Assembly: GCA_964030785.1 (NCBI GenBank)
Contig: OZ034970.1
Coordinates: forward strand, 17,319,911-17,383,910
Direction: 5' to 3'
From: Siderastrea siderea
Lineage: Eukaryota; Cnidaria; Anthozoa; Scleractinia; Rhizangiidae
DNA length: 64,000 bases
Part shown: positions 1 to 11,700 of the stretch, piece by piece
Layout: each line of letters begins with the position of its first letter
Position numbering within the stretch: the first letter of the stretch is position 1
Notes under the pieces: model-generated
What the model was told of the DNA's origin: nothing
The model's database searches: none
The model's input: only the letters and a program-made list of their open reading frames with translations
Program-made: the position numbers and the translations under genes

Positions 1-655
1 GGACACACCATACTGTGCCTAGGGCTTGTCTCAGCACACTTGGCAAATCTTCTCACCAATGTACAGAATGCACCTGAGGGATTCTGGATGAAGGAGACAT
101 ATGGATTGCTCAACAGCTCAGTGGTGCCCCATTGGTTAAAGGGTGGGGGTGAAAACAAGCAATTTATAGCAAGCAGCATGAAGAAAATACTTGGACAGCT
201 AGAGATCACTTGGTGCCATGTACCCACAAATCAGAATCCTGCAGCCCTGGCAAGCAGAGGAGGGAAAGTCAACATTTGCAAGCTATGGTGGCAAGTACGG
301 GACTGGCTTTCCAATGAAAGTGAGTAACCTCCAGACATCATGAAAGTCCCCACCCCTGAGAGCCAGGTGGAGGCAAAAGCAACTAAAGAACTCTTCAGTG
401 GAGTCACTACATCAAATGCAAGGAATTCTGGGAACATTTAACCACAGCAAGGTAATAAGAATTGGTGTGTGGGTCTTGAGATTCACAAGGAATTCAAACA
501 TGAAGAGAGATGAGAGACTGACTGGACAACTGACCTCCCAAGAGACTCAAGACATGATCCTGTTCTAGATAAAGCAGGAGCGTGAGAGATTCAAAGCCAA
601 GAATTGAGAGGCCATTAGCAATGGCTAGGTTCAGAGGAGGACAAACATATACCTG
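1..655 (+). pseudogene. BEL/Pao retrotransposon pol remnant (RNase H to integrase linker)
   Basis: Frame 1 from the window edge reads as the RNase H to pre-integrase part of a BEL/Pao polyprotein. It has a HWLKGGGE block, then VPTNQNPAALASRGG and an LWW..WL block, all typical of Pao elements (normally NPADLASRG). An in-frame TAA at 325-327 cuts the frame, but similarity resumes directly after it (PTPESQVEAKATKELF) to about 438. Further disrupted similarity to the integrase zinc-binding region runs to about 655. The acidic residue normally found in the LDS block is Asn here, so the catalytic site looks lost. The element continues to the left of the window. It is a dead fragment with no intact LTR visible. 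Confidence 0.75.
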
Positions 656-777
656 CAGCGTTTTTTGACCATTTTGTTCTGTGGAGTTTTTGGTCGAGCT
701 CGACGTTACCTCAACTGGTTTGTTTAGCATGTGTGCGTGGTTTTTATTTCCTGTTTTGTTGTGTTGAGGTGAATTCT

Positions 778-1000
778 GTTGTGTTGCGTTGCGTTGCGTT
801 GTAATCCATTATGTTGTGTTGCATTGCGTTGTGTTGCGATCCATTGTGTTGTGTTGTGTCTGTTTTGTTGGGCTGCGTTGCGTTGGGTTGTGATCCGTCG
901 TGTCGGTGTTGTGTTGTATTTGTTGAGTTGCGTTGGGTTGCGATCCGTTGTGTCAGTGTTGTGTTGTATCTGTTGAGTTGCATTGCGTTGTGATCCACTG
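778..1000. repeat. GTTGTGTTGC-type minisatellite
   Basis: This is a degenerate tandem array of GTTGCGTTGTGTTG units with periodic GATCC interruptions. It gives long open frames on both strands (Cys/Val-rich on +, Asn/Thr/Gln-rich on -) that are compositional artefacts and not genes. Confidence 0.85.
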
Positions 1001-2173
1001 CAGTGGATACCAACTGAAGTACCAACTGAAGTAACACAGAAGAAAGAGGAAAAGGCCTCCTCTACCTGGAACTCAGCTACCCAATTCCCCACTTGGGGAA
1101 ACATGGAAATTGATGATGATGATGACCTGGAACTCAGCAAGAGTATGGAGACTAGGTAGTTTCTTAGAAGCCTCAAGTGACTTATTGCCAAGAAAGATAT
1201 ACTCATAAAATGCGAACAGTTTTGTTGCTGCAGCTGATTGCCTAAAGCATTACCAACAAGACAGTGGTTCCTTATTCACGATGAGCAAGAAGGTTGAAAG
1301 TTGATAACTATAATTCATATCAAACCTTGAACTGTATTGTTTTTGAGCAATTCTGTTTCCTAGCAAAGAGTATGTCTCCAAATGTAGACATGTGGGAAGA
1401 TGGTGTCGGAAAACGTCCGAGTTTCAGTTTATATTATTTTGCTTAGGTGATTTCAACTCCATTCACAATGAATGTGCTGAGTGATGATAGCGTGTGAAAA
1501 ACTGTAATGAACAACAATCAAGATTACTGTGAATATGTGTTGGATATCAATCCTTGAAGGCCATTCCCAAAAATACCATACAAATGAAATTCACTATATG
1601 AAGCACCTTCACTAAAAGGATTCCAGCACACAGTCATAATTTCCACTTCATTAAGGCATCAATAAGGTGTTGCTTTCTAGCTTATTTAACAGTGACAATT
1701 AATCAACCCACAAACCTGGCAGTTTTCCACTGCTTGTTTAAACACATGCCAAGAAATTCTACCACTGGAAGGCAGATATGTTAGTGATTAGAAGAATTAT
1801 TGGAATCAAATACAAAGTAAAGTAAAATAAATCTCAACTAACCACCCCATTTCTATTTTTGTGAGACCTAAACACGAAGTGTCGATCCTGGTACCTTTGT
1901 TTTTTATTTGCTTCAGTTTTAAATATTTAAGCTATGGGAAAATGTACAATCTTACCTGGGTCAAGGCATAAATAAGGGACATGTTTCTTACGTGATACTC
2001 ACCCGGTGCACTGAAGTATATACATCCCGGGATATACATTAGAGCTAATATGGAGCAATTTGAATTCCAAGTCCCAGTGGCATTGGTACAAGCAAACCCT
2101 TCACTTGTTGTTCTGATTTGCAATTTTCAAACACATGATGACAAGTGAGTTGCACCTAAGAACCCCATTAACC
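1001..2173. other. No recognised gene
   Basis: This is AT-rich unique-looking sequence. A minus-strand open stretch at 1994-2118 is bounded by a possible acceptor and a GTGAGT donor, but I cannot connect it to other exons or recognise a product. Confidence 0.4.
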
Positions 2174-2710
2174 TTAACTCTTTCCCATCAAGAGTAGTAT
2201 TTTCCCGACGTTAAAGTCGGGAACCATTGAACCACTTGTGATGTCATCATTTTTGACGTCACCAAATTGTTTTGATAAGCAGCTAACACAGCAAGGACAG
2301 ATTCATCTATACGTGTGCCCATTTTGAATATTGACCAAATTCTGGCAGAGTTATACCAGAAAAAACGTGTCCAATTTTGGGTGCAAAGTTGGTGGTAAAA
2401 TAGGCCAAGTCACCTAGTTGATCAATGTTCCATTTCTAGGTTTTTTGAAGGGCTGAAGCCAAAACTTTTCCAGTGGATAGAAAGGGGATAAAGGGTAGAA
2501 GATAAAGTCCAAATTTTGGCTTATGTGCATGCGTGAAAGCAAAATATTGTGCAATTTACAACAGAAGCTGGTTGAAAATCTAGCTAAATTGTAAGAAAAT
2601 GCTTTTGTAGCAAAGTTTAGTGGGATTTCGCAACGTAGCACTCAAAAAAACCGCTTTAACGGTAAAAAATGTGCTTTTTTAAGGAAAAAAGTCGGACGGG
2701 AAAGGGTTAA
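2174..2710. mobile_element. piggyBac-type MITE, copy 1
   Basis: The sequence is flanked on both sides by TTAA (2174-2177 and 2707-2710). It begins CTCTTTCCC and ends GGGAAAGGG, so the ends are inverted copies of CYCTTTCCC. TTAA target duplication plus CCC-starting ends is the piggyBac signature. There is no transposase. A second copy of the same family lies at 25606-26219 with high similarity along its length. The 75-aa minus ORF inside has no recognisable homology. Confidence 0.8.
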
Positions 2711-3332
2711 GGGAAGGTGACAAACATTATCTAATGTGAACAAAAAACCACTTCCCCCTGAAAACCATTTCAGTTGATTGCATATGAGTCACAAACTGGC
2801 GAAGTAGACTTTAACAATGATTGAGAAAACAGCATGCCAATTGCATGTTTATCTCAAAAGACTTACAAATAAATAAGAAGAGGCAAATAAGAGGAAGCCT
2901 TGCTGTGCAACAGGAACATTCCAGACAGATCTAATATTTGATTGCAAGACAATTTACTATCTTGCTGAAAGGCATAATTTCCATCAATATGGTAGCGTAT
3001 GGACTAGCAGATCCATCAGAGCATTCCATGAAATGAGGAGTTACCCAAGCCTATTATAGTCCACAATGTTGGCAATCCTTCTACACTTCTGGCAAGAGTA
3101 CAAATCCACAGATTTTTTACTTGAACGTTTCAAGCCTTTCGGTAACAAATCTTATAGAAAGGTGGACCTTTTTTAAGTAGAAAAATTCAATTACCAAAAT
3201 GTCCATTGTGAAGAAGCACACCAGTTCCTACAAATCAAAATAAAAAAGAAGAAATGAATAGAATTGCATGATTTTTTGTTTACAGTCAACGCGCTTCACG
3301 CATGAACGACTACGGATTCAAGATTGCATTCC

Positions 3333-3560
3333 TCACGTGCGCATTCCTTTCTTAATTAGATTATAGGTGTCCTTGTAGACAGATTGAAAGATAACGAGTT
3401 TTTTTGCCATTAATGAAATCAATTCTTCAAAAGTTTGCACGCAACAACGCAAATCGTCAACATGGCACACTCGGAAGAGAAGTTTACAAATCTCGATTAC
3501 TTCAAGGATGTCATCCATTATTAACACAGGATCTTTTCCTCCACAACAAAATAGTTGAGT
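3333..3560 (-). CDS. Possible coding exon, unknown product
   Basis: A minus-strand open frame of about 75 codons with helix-like composition (DDILEVIEICKLLF...) ends in a stop at 3333-3335. The open frame continues upstream past the first ATG to about 3620, where an in-frame TGA occurs. No domain is recognised and no linked exon was found. It could be a terminal exon of a host gene or chance. The rest of 2711-4037 shows nothing I can name. Confidence 0.25.
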   Translation of the reverse strand, partial: TQLFCCGGKDPVLIMDDILEVIEICKLLFRVCHVDDLRCCVQTFEELISLMAKKLVIFQSVYKDTYNLIKKGMRT

Positions 3561-4037
3561 CGTAGTCTTGATGGATGATTTTATGAACAGCTCCTTTTGT
3601 CACTCGATCATGTTCTGTGAAATATCTGACAATCCAATAAATCACCTTTGAACAGATTGACAATATTCATGCCTTACATTAGAAGGCAAACGTTTACCAG
3701 GATTGTAAAACCCTCCAAGCGAATTTCTTGCCATTCTGAATTAACTCGTGCAAAATTAAACTATTATGTACACCGCACAATGTAAATTGCTGCTAAAATG
3801 TGGCAGTTATTTATACTATTTGCCGTTTTCCAATTTAATATTAAAGACATTAAAGCCTCGTGCACGTATAAAAAAAAAAGCAAACAAAAAACCTCCAGCC
3901 AAAGAATAAAGTTGCCTCGATAAATTGGCAAGTCCTTTGGATTTTCTTTTGAAGGATTACTTCTAGTTTGTCGATTTTCTCTTCACGGATATATTTTGGC
4001 CAGCTTTTTGTCCTCGCGATTTTTTTGCTTCACACTT

Positions 4038-5120
4038 CAGGGCTCAAAGTTTATTTTTGGCTTTGGGAGCACTTGTGCGACCAGGTGGAAATTTCTAGGT
4101 GCACTGCCAAAATTTTAAACGTACAGCTAAAAATGCTAGGAGCACAGCTTAAAATACTGGTGGCACCAAAAAGAAAAATCCGAAAGCTTCGGATGTTGGT
4201 TAAATATTCATTTATCAGTATGTTATCTTTTATTTCAATCCTGTGTTTGTTCCTTTCAGGTTCTTACTATATGTTGAAGATAACACTAATACTGTTACGT
4301 TTTTTAAATCAACCTTCTCAACCTCAAAAAGTATTACACTTTATGGTACATTCAAGATAACAGAAAAATTCCACATTCATTTCCTTTGAAATTAACATGA
4401 ATAACTAAGAAAATATACACTGTCACTTTACTGCTCACAACTTTCATCTTATTTTAATTTAAAACTGATACAGACTTGAATGTAGATCCACATCATTTGA
4501 TTAATACAACAAACTCGGTCAGTCGAAATCCACTAATTCCCATGAATTAGCAACTGCAATTAATTCATCTGGCCACATTCTGTAAGCAAAGTTAGGACGC
4601 CTTGATCTCTGACCACTGTTGAACCACTTGACAACTGCTGGAGTTGGGTCAAATGCCTCTAATTCCTTGCTGATGCGGATTAGGTCTTCTGTATTAACCC
4701 AGGTTGTTTAGCCATTCTTGACTTCTTGACTCTGGATTGACCTTTCACATCAGCAACGCAAACTCGATTGCACAAGAAGCACGTTTTTTAAAGGTAGCCT
4801 TCACTCACCTGTCAGCGGAGTCTTTACAAAACCGAAAATGGGATGGAATGGAAACGTCGGGAAGAAATGGACCTCGGGGTTCGGAGAAACCACAGGGGGA
4901 AAACAACCAATAAAACACACACTGATGCAAGGAAAATGATGGAACTTTATTGATTATATCTACCTTTGAATTAGTTATTTCAAGCTTCCGTTTCGTGTCT
5001 AACCAGTACATACACTGTAAGGACGATCAGTCGAGTAGCGATTTAGTCGCACTGAACTCGGGCTTTTTAGGCTTTTTTAGGCTTTTTGTGCGACCAGCTG
5101 GTTGTTAACTTTGAGCCCTG
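4038..5120. mobile_element. Possible hAT-type non-autonomous element
   Basis: CAGGGCTCAAAGTT at 4038 is matched exactly in inverted orientation at 5107-5120, and both ends are followed inwards by a related GTGCGACCAG motif. CAGGG ends fit hAT elements. However, the flanking bases (ACACTT and ATGCCA) do not match, so there is no target duplication. This may be two separate element ends and not one element. No transposase is visible inside. Confidence 0.4.
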
Positions 5121-6836
5121 ATGCCATCAAGTTCAAATACAGCTATGAAAGAATAAATAATTTGAGTTCTTGCACTTTACCGGTAATTGCACTTTGTGAA
5201 TTATTTTAAGTACAATTTTTTTCACAAAATTATTAAGGAATAAAAGTTACCAATTCCTCTAGTATTGCAAAAATTGAATTTCCCCATACACTGTAAGTAT
5301 GTTCAAAATCATTTGTCTTTCCACAGCCTTCCTAAATACTTCTTTCAAGGGTTGTAGCTTTCAATAACTTACTATACTAGACACTTCCAGGGTATGAGTC
5401 CCAAGCCCCATACTCAAGAAGCATGTAAATGTATACCCATGCAAGTAGATTTTGTTGGTCACTATACTGCATGCAAAAGCACAATGAATTGTCATGTGTT
5501 CTCATCAGTGATATTCCAATACATGTAGATGCCCTCCCAACCCAGGACTGTCATCAAGTGCTGCAACCCGTAACACCTGTTATTATATGGCAAGCAATTC
5601 TCCAGTGTAAATTGAGCATTCTGATTGGTTAGTTTTCGGTCAGGACTTTACAGTACGGACCATTACCATGGAAATGGTCCTTTTTGGATATTTTTTTCGC
5701 ACTCCCGCTGCCGCAAAATTCAAATTGCGAAAACGCAAGAAGATAAAAAAAAGAAAGGTTTGGAGCTGGTACAAAACAAATGAACAACATAAACACGTCT
5801 GTTTAGAAAAAGCGCTCTTCGTTTAACTTTACCGACATTTTGATATAAGCCAAAGACTCGCCAGCTGTGAATCAAAAAGCATGGCCAACGTTCTTCGGTG
5901 ACTGTGTGTGTTTATTGTGTTTTTTTGTACGGCTATAGACTGTAAGCTGTAAAGAGCTGAGTAAATCGGCCAAGAAACAATTAAACAATAAACAATAATT
6001 ATTAAAATTCAGCATTAACAAGAGTTTGCTTCTCACAAGAAAACCTCTTCGCGAAAAAAAATGAAAACTGCAAAACAACTAGCAAGCGGTTTTCATCGGC
6101 AACTGTAAATCGAAAGGAAATGATCACATTCTTGTCTAGTTTAATATTGGCCATCGCTTCAGTCAGCACTTTCCACAAGAAGAAATTAAAGTTACACGTA
6201 CATGTACATGTATTAAACTAACAGTGTACCTTGATTCCTCATCAAGATTTTTGCTCTTGTAGTGGACATCCTTGAAAATAATTTTAGCTTGTTTACAAGT
6301 CCGCTCTTGGTCTAGCTCGCACTAAAAACAACTTTGTTAGGTGCGACGAAAATTTGCTGTCAGCATCCACGAAGTTCTCCATAAAGCCACTGAAGCAAAC
6401 AACTTGCGTATCTGATGGAGAGATAATTTCCAGTGTCTTTTCTTTTACGTTCGAGTGTTCCTTTGTTCACATTACAGACTAACACGCTGCCACAATTTCC
6501 AGTTTGAGAAGCACGATTGTGAGATTTTATCGCGGCCCTTTCATTTTTCTTTTTCCCAAATTGTCTCCGCCCATAACAAAGAAGTATTTTCAAATAAAAC
6601 TATCTGGTGTTGTAGAAGACGACGAAAAACTGACACATATAATAGAAGCAGAGCAGTTTTCATTCAAGAGCCACATACGTTTTTGCCGATCGACAGCAAC
6701 AATCATCAAACTGATTCAAAAGCCAGTTAAAATCGCTGGCTTCTTTCCTTGACATCGCGCCGGAAATTGACTTGAATGGACTATCGGAAGTGTTGTTTCG
6801 TACGAAACATGATGCCATATAATAAACTACAGGTAG
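5121..6836. other. No recognised gene
   Basis: AT-rich sequence. Only short chance open frames are present on both strands, and I see no feature I can support. Confidence 0.4.
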
Positions 6837-6976
6837 TTACTAACTTCACTTGCTCGGGACCGTACTGGGGAATATTGGCCCTCAGTCATTTTTGTACGGA
6901 CCTCACTGCGCTCAGTCCGTACTGCCACGACTTCGGGCCAATATTCCCCAGTACGGCCCTCGTGTTCAGTTAGTAA
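6837..6976. repeat. Palindromic repeat (MITE-like)
   Basis: Two arms are inverted copies: TTACTAAC at the left end and GTTAGTAA at the right end, with CGTACTGGGGAATATTGGCC in the left arm matched inverted in the right arm. The short loop holds a second nested inversion around GTACGGAC. This is typical of a foldback MITE. No clear target duplication was identified. Confidence 0.75.
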
Positions 6977-7769
6977 GAGGTTATTACAGCTGAGTATGCT
7001 TTATTGGGACCTCAGTGTCATAGGTGAACTTGCCTTGTGTGGGTACAATTTACTCACAAAGCAACAAGTTTGTTATGGGTGTAAAGATCAAGGCAACAGG
7101 TGACAATTCAAAGCTTAATGACAGCCCTGCCAGTCCCACAATTTGGCAGGTTAGCCCACAAACAGGTGACAGTTGAGGGAACAAGTGCCATTTGATGGCG
7201 AAATCTTTTAACCAAGAAAAGACTGAGCCCACGATTTTCGGCATTTGGCCAGTTGGCTATTCAGATATGAATCCTCGAGGTCTCGATCACCTCGAGTGAA
7301 ATATTTAAAGAACTCTATTTAATTGATTATTTAACTTGAAGGTCAGTTTATTGTTACTTCGAAAAACGGATAACTCTCAACTCAGAAAAAAAGTAGACTG
7401 TTTGAAAATATTTATCAGGACAAACTACGTGCTCGCTTTTAGAGTTGGGTGACATCTATTTTGTTTGTGACGGGCCGCACAGGTAAGAGCCAGTATTAAA
7501 ATGAACTGAGTCCACAAGTCGACTGGACGAGTGGTCCCTGAATTATCTTGAGTATGGAATGGATGGGGAAACAAAACTACCACTCAACGAACACTGGTTG
7601 CTACCAACAACAACGATTTTGCCGTCGTGCTATCACTAGATCCGTGCGTAATCCATCGTTAGGACCGAGCTGATTCATAAGCTTATGCAGGCTTACAGAT
7701 TCAGATTCGCGGTATTCTTATTCTTGACAATTTTTCACTTTTATTATCACTATTTCAGTCTTGATAATG
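6977..7769. other. No recognised gene
   Basis: Nothing supported. Short open frames only. Confidence 0.4.
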
Positions 7770-8652
7770 CAGGGTTGGAGCCAGAACGTGAAGTTGCGAC
7801 ATTCTCGCACTTCGGTGTCAATTTGTCCCTTAAAATTTGGCAGCTGCGCCAAAATTGTCCACCACAATAAAAATTAAACGCATGTGTAAAATTCAAATGC
7901 TGTTTTGAACTTTCCTTTACATTTTCCCATCTTTACACGTAGATAAAGTGAATATGAATGATCAAATAAAGTTACTGTCCATAAAAACAAATCAGATAAA
8001 GTTGATTTGCCATGGAAGAATACTCCACAGACGCGACACGAAAATGTTGTAAACATGACCATATTAATTTTGGAAATATGACAAAAATTTGCATGATTGC
8101 CAGACTTCACGCTTGACTGATTTTGTGACACGAGGTGCAGACCTTTTGTGACCTTTTAACAAAATGTCTAAGTGGAAAATCTCCAGCTATTTTGGCAGCA
8201 AAAGAAATGAAGAAACTGAAAAAGACAAAGATCAGGACGACTTGAGGGTTGAAGAAGCTGAAGGCGATGGTAATACAAATCCTAAAGTGGCAAAAACGTC
8301 TAATGAAAGCCGCAATTTTCAGGTGAAATGGCTAAAAGAACACACGTGGTTGAGATACGAAAACCAAGCTATGTTTTGCCATTCTTGTCGCTTGGGTAAA
8401 AAGAAAAACCCTTTCGCAAGTCGCAATTGACAAGTCACATTTTCACTGCAAGACTTTTTTTAGTAATATACATATTAAATGATAAAGTCATTCAGTTCAC
8501 GATAATCAGTGTTTAAGTTAGTACTGAAAAACATATTACATTTGCTATACTGATAAAAAAATTTTGTCCCCCAATTGTTCCCATTTGTCCCCTTCCAAAG
8601 GCCTTGAAGAGACAAATTGTCTCCTAAGGCCCGAAAGCTGGCTCAAACCCCG
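7770..8652. mobile_element. hAT-type element, internally reduced
   Basis: The left end CAGGGTTGGAGCCAG (7770) is matched by the inverted right end CTGGCTCAAACCCCG (ends 8652). ATAATG lies directly outside both ends (7764-7769 and 8653-8658), giving a 6-bp target duplication, or GATAATG if one base is shared. The interior carries a fragment of a hAT-family protein (8164-8430). At about 880 bp it is far shorter than an autonomous hAT, so it is a deletion derivative. Confidence 0.75.
8164..8430 (+). pseudogene. hAT/ZNF862-like N-terminal fragment with TTF/BED-type finger
   Basis: This 88-residue frame starts with ATG in the context AAAATGTC. An acidic, lysine-rich N terminus (residues 1-55) is followed by FQVKWLKEHTWLRYE...MFCHSCR, which is the opening of the TTF-type zinc finger seen in ZNF862/KIAA1586-like proteins derived from hAT transposases. 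The frame stops after CHSC, before the second half of the finger and all of the catalytic core. It lies inside a TIR-bounded element with a target duplication, so it is a transposase remnant and not a host gene. Confidence 0.7.
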
Positions 8653-8754
8653 ATAATGATGTCAGCAATATTGAAACATTGTCTTGCTTTAATTTTTGTA
8701 TTTATAGCAAAATGGTTGAGCCAATGAGAAGTAGTTTGTTTCGAAACTGAAGAA

Positions 8755-11700
8755 TTATGAGCTGGAACCATATTTGTTGATTTCTTGTCGCTGTTCAATA
8801 TGAATTCCTTCTGAGCTTGAATAATAAAGAATTACAGAAGGTGATGTGTTTGTCTTGGAAGGCATAATTCTCCGTGGGTCATAAACGAAGTCAGTAATAC
8901 TAATAAAAACTTGAGAATTATTGACAAGAAGAATCAATACAACATGCGGACCGCTGAGGAAACAACAAGTTTAGCGCTTGTTTTTTGTTCAAGTAAAAAA
9001 GCCCATTATTTTGGCAATATTTTCTGGTCTAAAATTAACCTGGATCAGAATAGGGGTCATTGGGAATAACACAAAATCTGAATAGGGCTTTTAAAGCTTT
9101 GAAAATGGAGAATTGCTTTGTTCTCTAGCTGACAAGTGCAAGAAGAATTTCATGCAATCAGCTGTTTTCCGCTCCGTAAGTCAACTTTTTCTTCAGTTTA
9201 TGCATGAATGTGAATGAGGATGTGGAAAATATTTAACTTATGCAGGATACTCGCTTCTCTTTCGTGAAGAATGCTCGCCTCACCACAGTAACGCAGCGAG
9301 GTGTAAACACAGTTTGAAGCACTAGTGCACTGCGTTTAACCCGTGTTTAACTGCCTTAACTACTGTAAGATCAGGTAACCTTCTTTTCTTTCGGATCTTT
9401 TAACGTGCTTTGAACAATGCTATATTTCAGCCTTGGAAAGCCGTAAAAACTGGAAATGGTTTTGCAATTTCGTGCTGTGCCACGGCAAGAAATGAAGAAC
9501 AATCTGAATATGTAAACCAATAAAGCTTCAACACAGACTATCTTTAACCATTATTCAACAGTAACACATAAATTTCAGAATCTCCAGCAGCCAAACTTCT
9601 CGCTGATACTGCCAAAGCATGACTAGAAGTAAGCTTATCGCCTGCAGATTCCTCCATGCTAGGGACGCCATGTTTAAAACTAGAAAACATTCCCTTTCAT
9701 TTTTTACGTGAGTTCATAGTTCTTTCTGATTGGACAATATAAATCGGAGCTTCTTCAGGCCCCTTCGGGCTTCTTCGGGCATAGTTATGAAAATTGACCA
9801 AAAGAAGTACTTGTTCCCCCGACTGGTGATGTCATCTGATTAATGAGTTACAATCCTCCCAAGGCTCAGGTTGAGACCTCACATAATCGTCACAAAGTGT
9901 CCCAAACAGTGATACTGTACATGAATTCAAATCAGCGACTCACCACCCCAACATTTTTGGGATATTAAACAATAAGCATGGGACGTTATCTGATCAGTGG
10001 TTAGCCCCGCACTCCCTCTCCCAACCAGCAAGGAATAGGTTAACACTTTATGTAAATGTTGCAAAGTGTCTCCATCAGTGGCATTAAAATAGATGTCCCT
10101 CTAACCTTCCCCCCCCCCCCCCCTGGCCCCTTAATTTTAGAATGTTAGCCAAGAGTGTGTGATACAATCATTGGATCAGGAGTTACCAACCCTCCCAAGT
10201 CTTCATACAGGCATCACAAAGTATCCCCATCAGTGATGTTTTAAAGGACATCTCCCCACTTCCCACATCTACTAATAACAAATGAAGAGGTGCCTGGAAT
10301 AAAGCCCCAAGTGACTTCTGATGAACTGCTAAATTTTCCTTTCAGTTTTTCTTTTCTATGTTTGTAAATCAAAGGGAGAATTTGACATTAGATCAGGAGT
10401 CATTTAGGGCCTTTTTCCATGCATCCCTTCAAGATTTTTTTTGCATTTTATTGTCTGTACAACACACTAATGACTTTCATCTGATATATACACTCAAAAC
10501 ATTCCTTTAACGTACATTACTATCAACTCACCAAGAGAAAAATACTCCAGCATATCAGATACCATATCGACATCATGTCTAACAGCTTCAGAATTCCCCT
10601 GCAGTTTTATAAACAAGTATTTTCAAATGACAAAGTGTATTTGACTTGCTGTTTTTACCCCACTACTATTAATATTATAAACCTTTTTTTTAATTTAGCA
10701 GGGGACAAACATCACCAAAGTGCTTATCAGGGGGGTCCTACAAAAGGGAAGGTGAGAATTAAATAGGGGATCTAGAACATGCTTCCAGGACCTTCACATT
10801 CTAATTTCTGGCTGAAATCACGATTCAAAATGTACAGTTTACACAGGACTGTACTTGATTATATAAATTATACTTTAACTTCAGTTTATAAATAATACTC
10901 TTGGCCTAGAAGAAATTCCAAACAATTATCTAGTGTACAAAATACAATGTACAAATGAGGCTACCAATTCTTTGTGACATACCAGATTTATGATGTCCTT
11001 TGTAATGCTTATCTTGTTCAAAACCAGAGTGTTCACAACTTCAGAGGACCAATCTTCAGGAAAACTATCAAAGATGCTGCAGAAATAAAAAGTCAAAATA
11101 ACAATGTCATTAGACGACAACACTCAACCAATGTTATACATTTTTTATATATAGTATATTCATAGGTTGTTAAAACTTTCAAATGCATTTCCACAATTCT
11201 TCTTGAATCTGTTACATACTGAATATTGCAATAATTTGTGTGAAATTTGGTGCATCCCTCCAGTTTTTGTAATTTTTACCTTGTACTCTTGTACGTCAAT
11301 AACAGACAAGAAACATGCATTGGAAACTAAAAATTAAGCAATACGAATAAACGTAGAGGAATAATGTAGAATTTCATCTTTTTTTTTCATTTTGGGCACT
11401 TTGTGTAATCTGTGACTTTGTCCCTGTGGTTTGTGATATTGCTCACTAAGACAACACCTTTCAAATAATAAATAACATTTTTTTAGACTTTCTGTTCACT
11501 GTTTTGTTGCCAGATTTCTAGTAAGACTAATATACATGTAAATTTTCATGTAGTTTAAAATACCTTGCCACAATTCTCCTTGAAGGATTTTTTATGTCAC
11601 ATGTAATATACACTTCAGCCAGAAAAGCCATACATTTGTTAAAGCCCTCAGGTGGTTTTCCTTGGCTGTTGCCTTGTGTTTGTTGAAGAAGGTTTCCAGC

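Noticed and set aside
724..1206. 160-codon Asn/Thr/Gln-rich frame on the minus strand
   Set aside because: Encoded by the GTTGTGTTGC minisatellite; no domain.
1994..2118. Possible minus-strand exon with GTGAGT donor
   Set aside because: No phase-compatible partner exon and no recognisable protein sequence.
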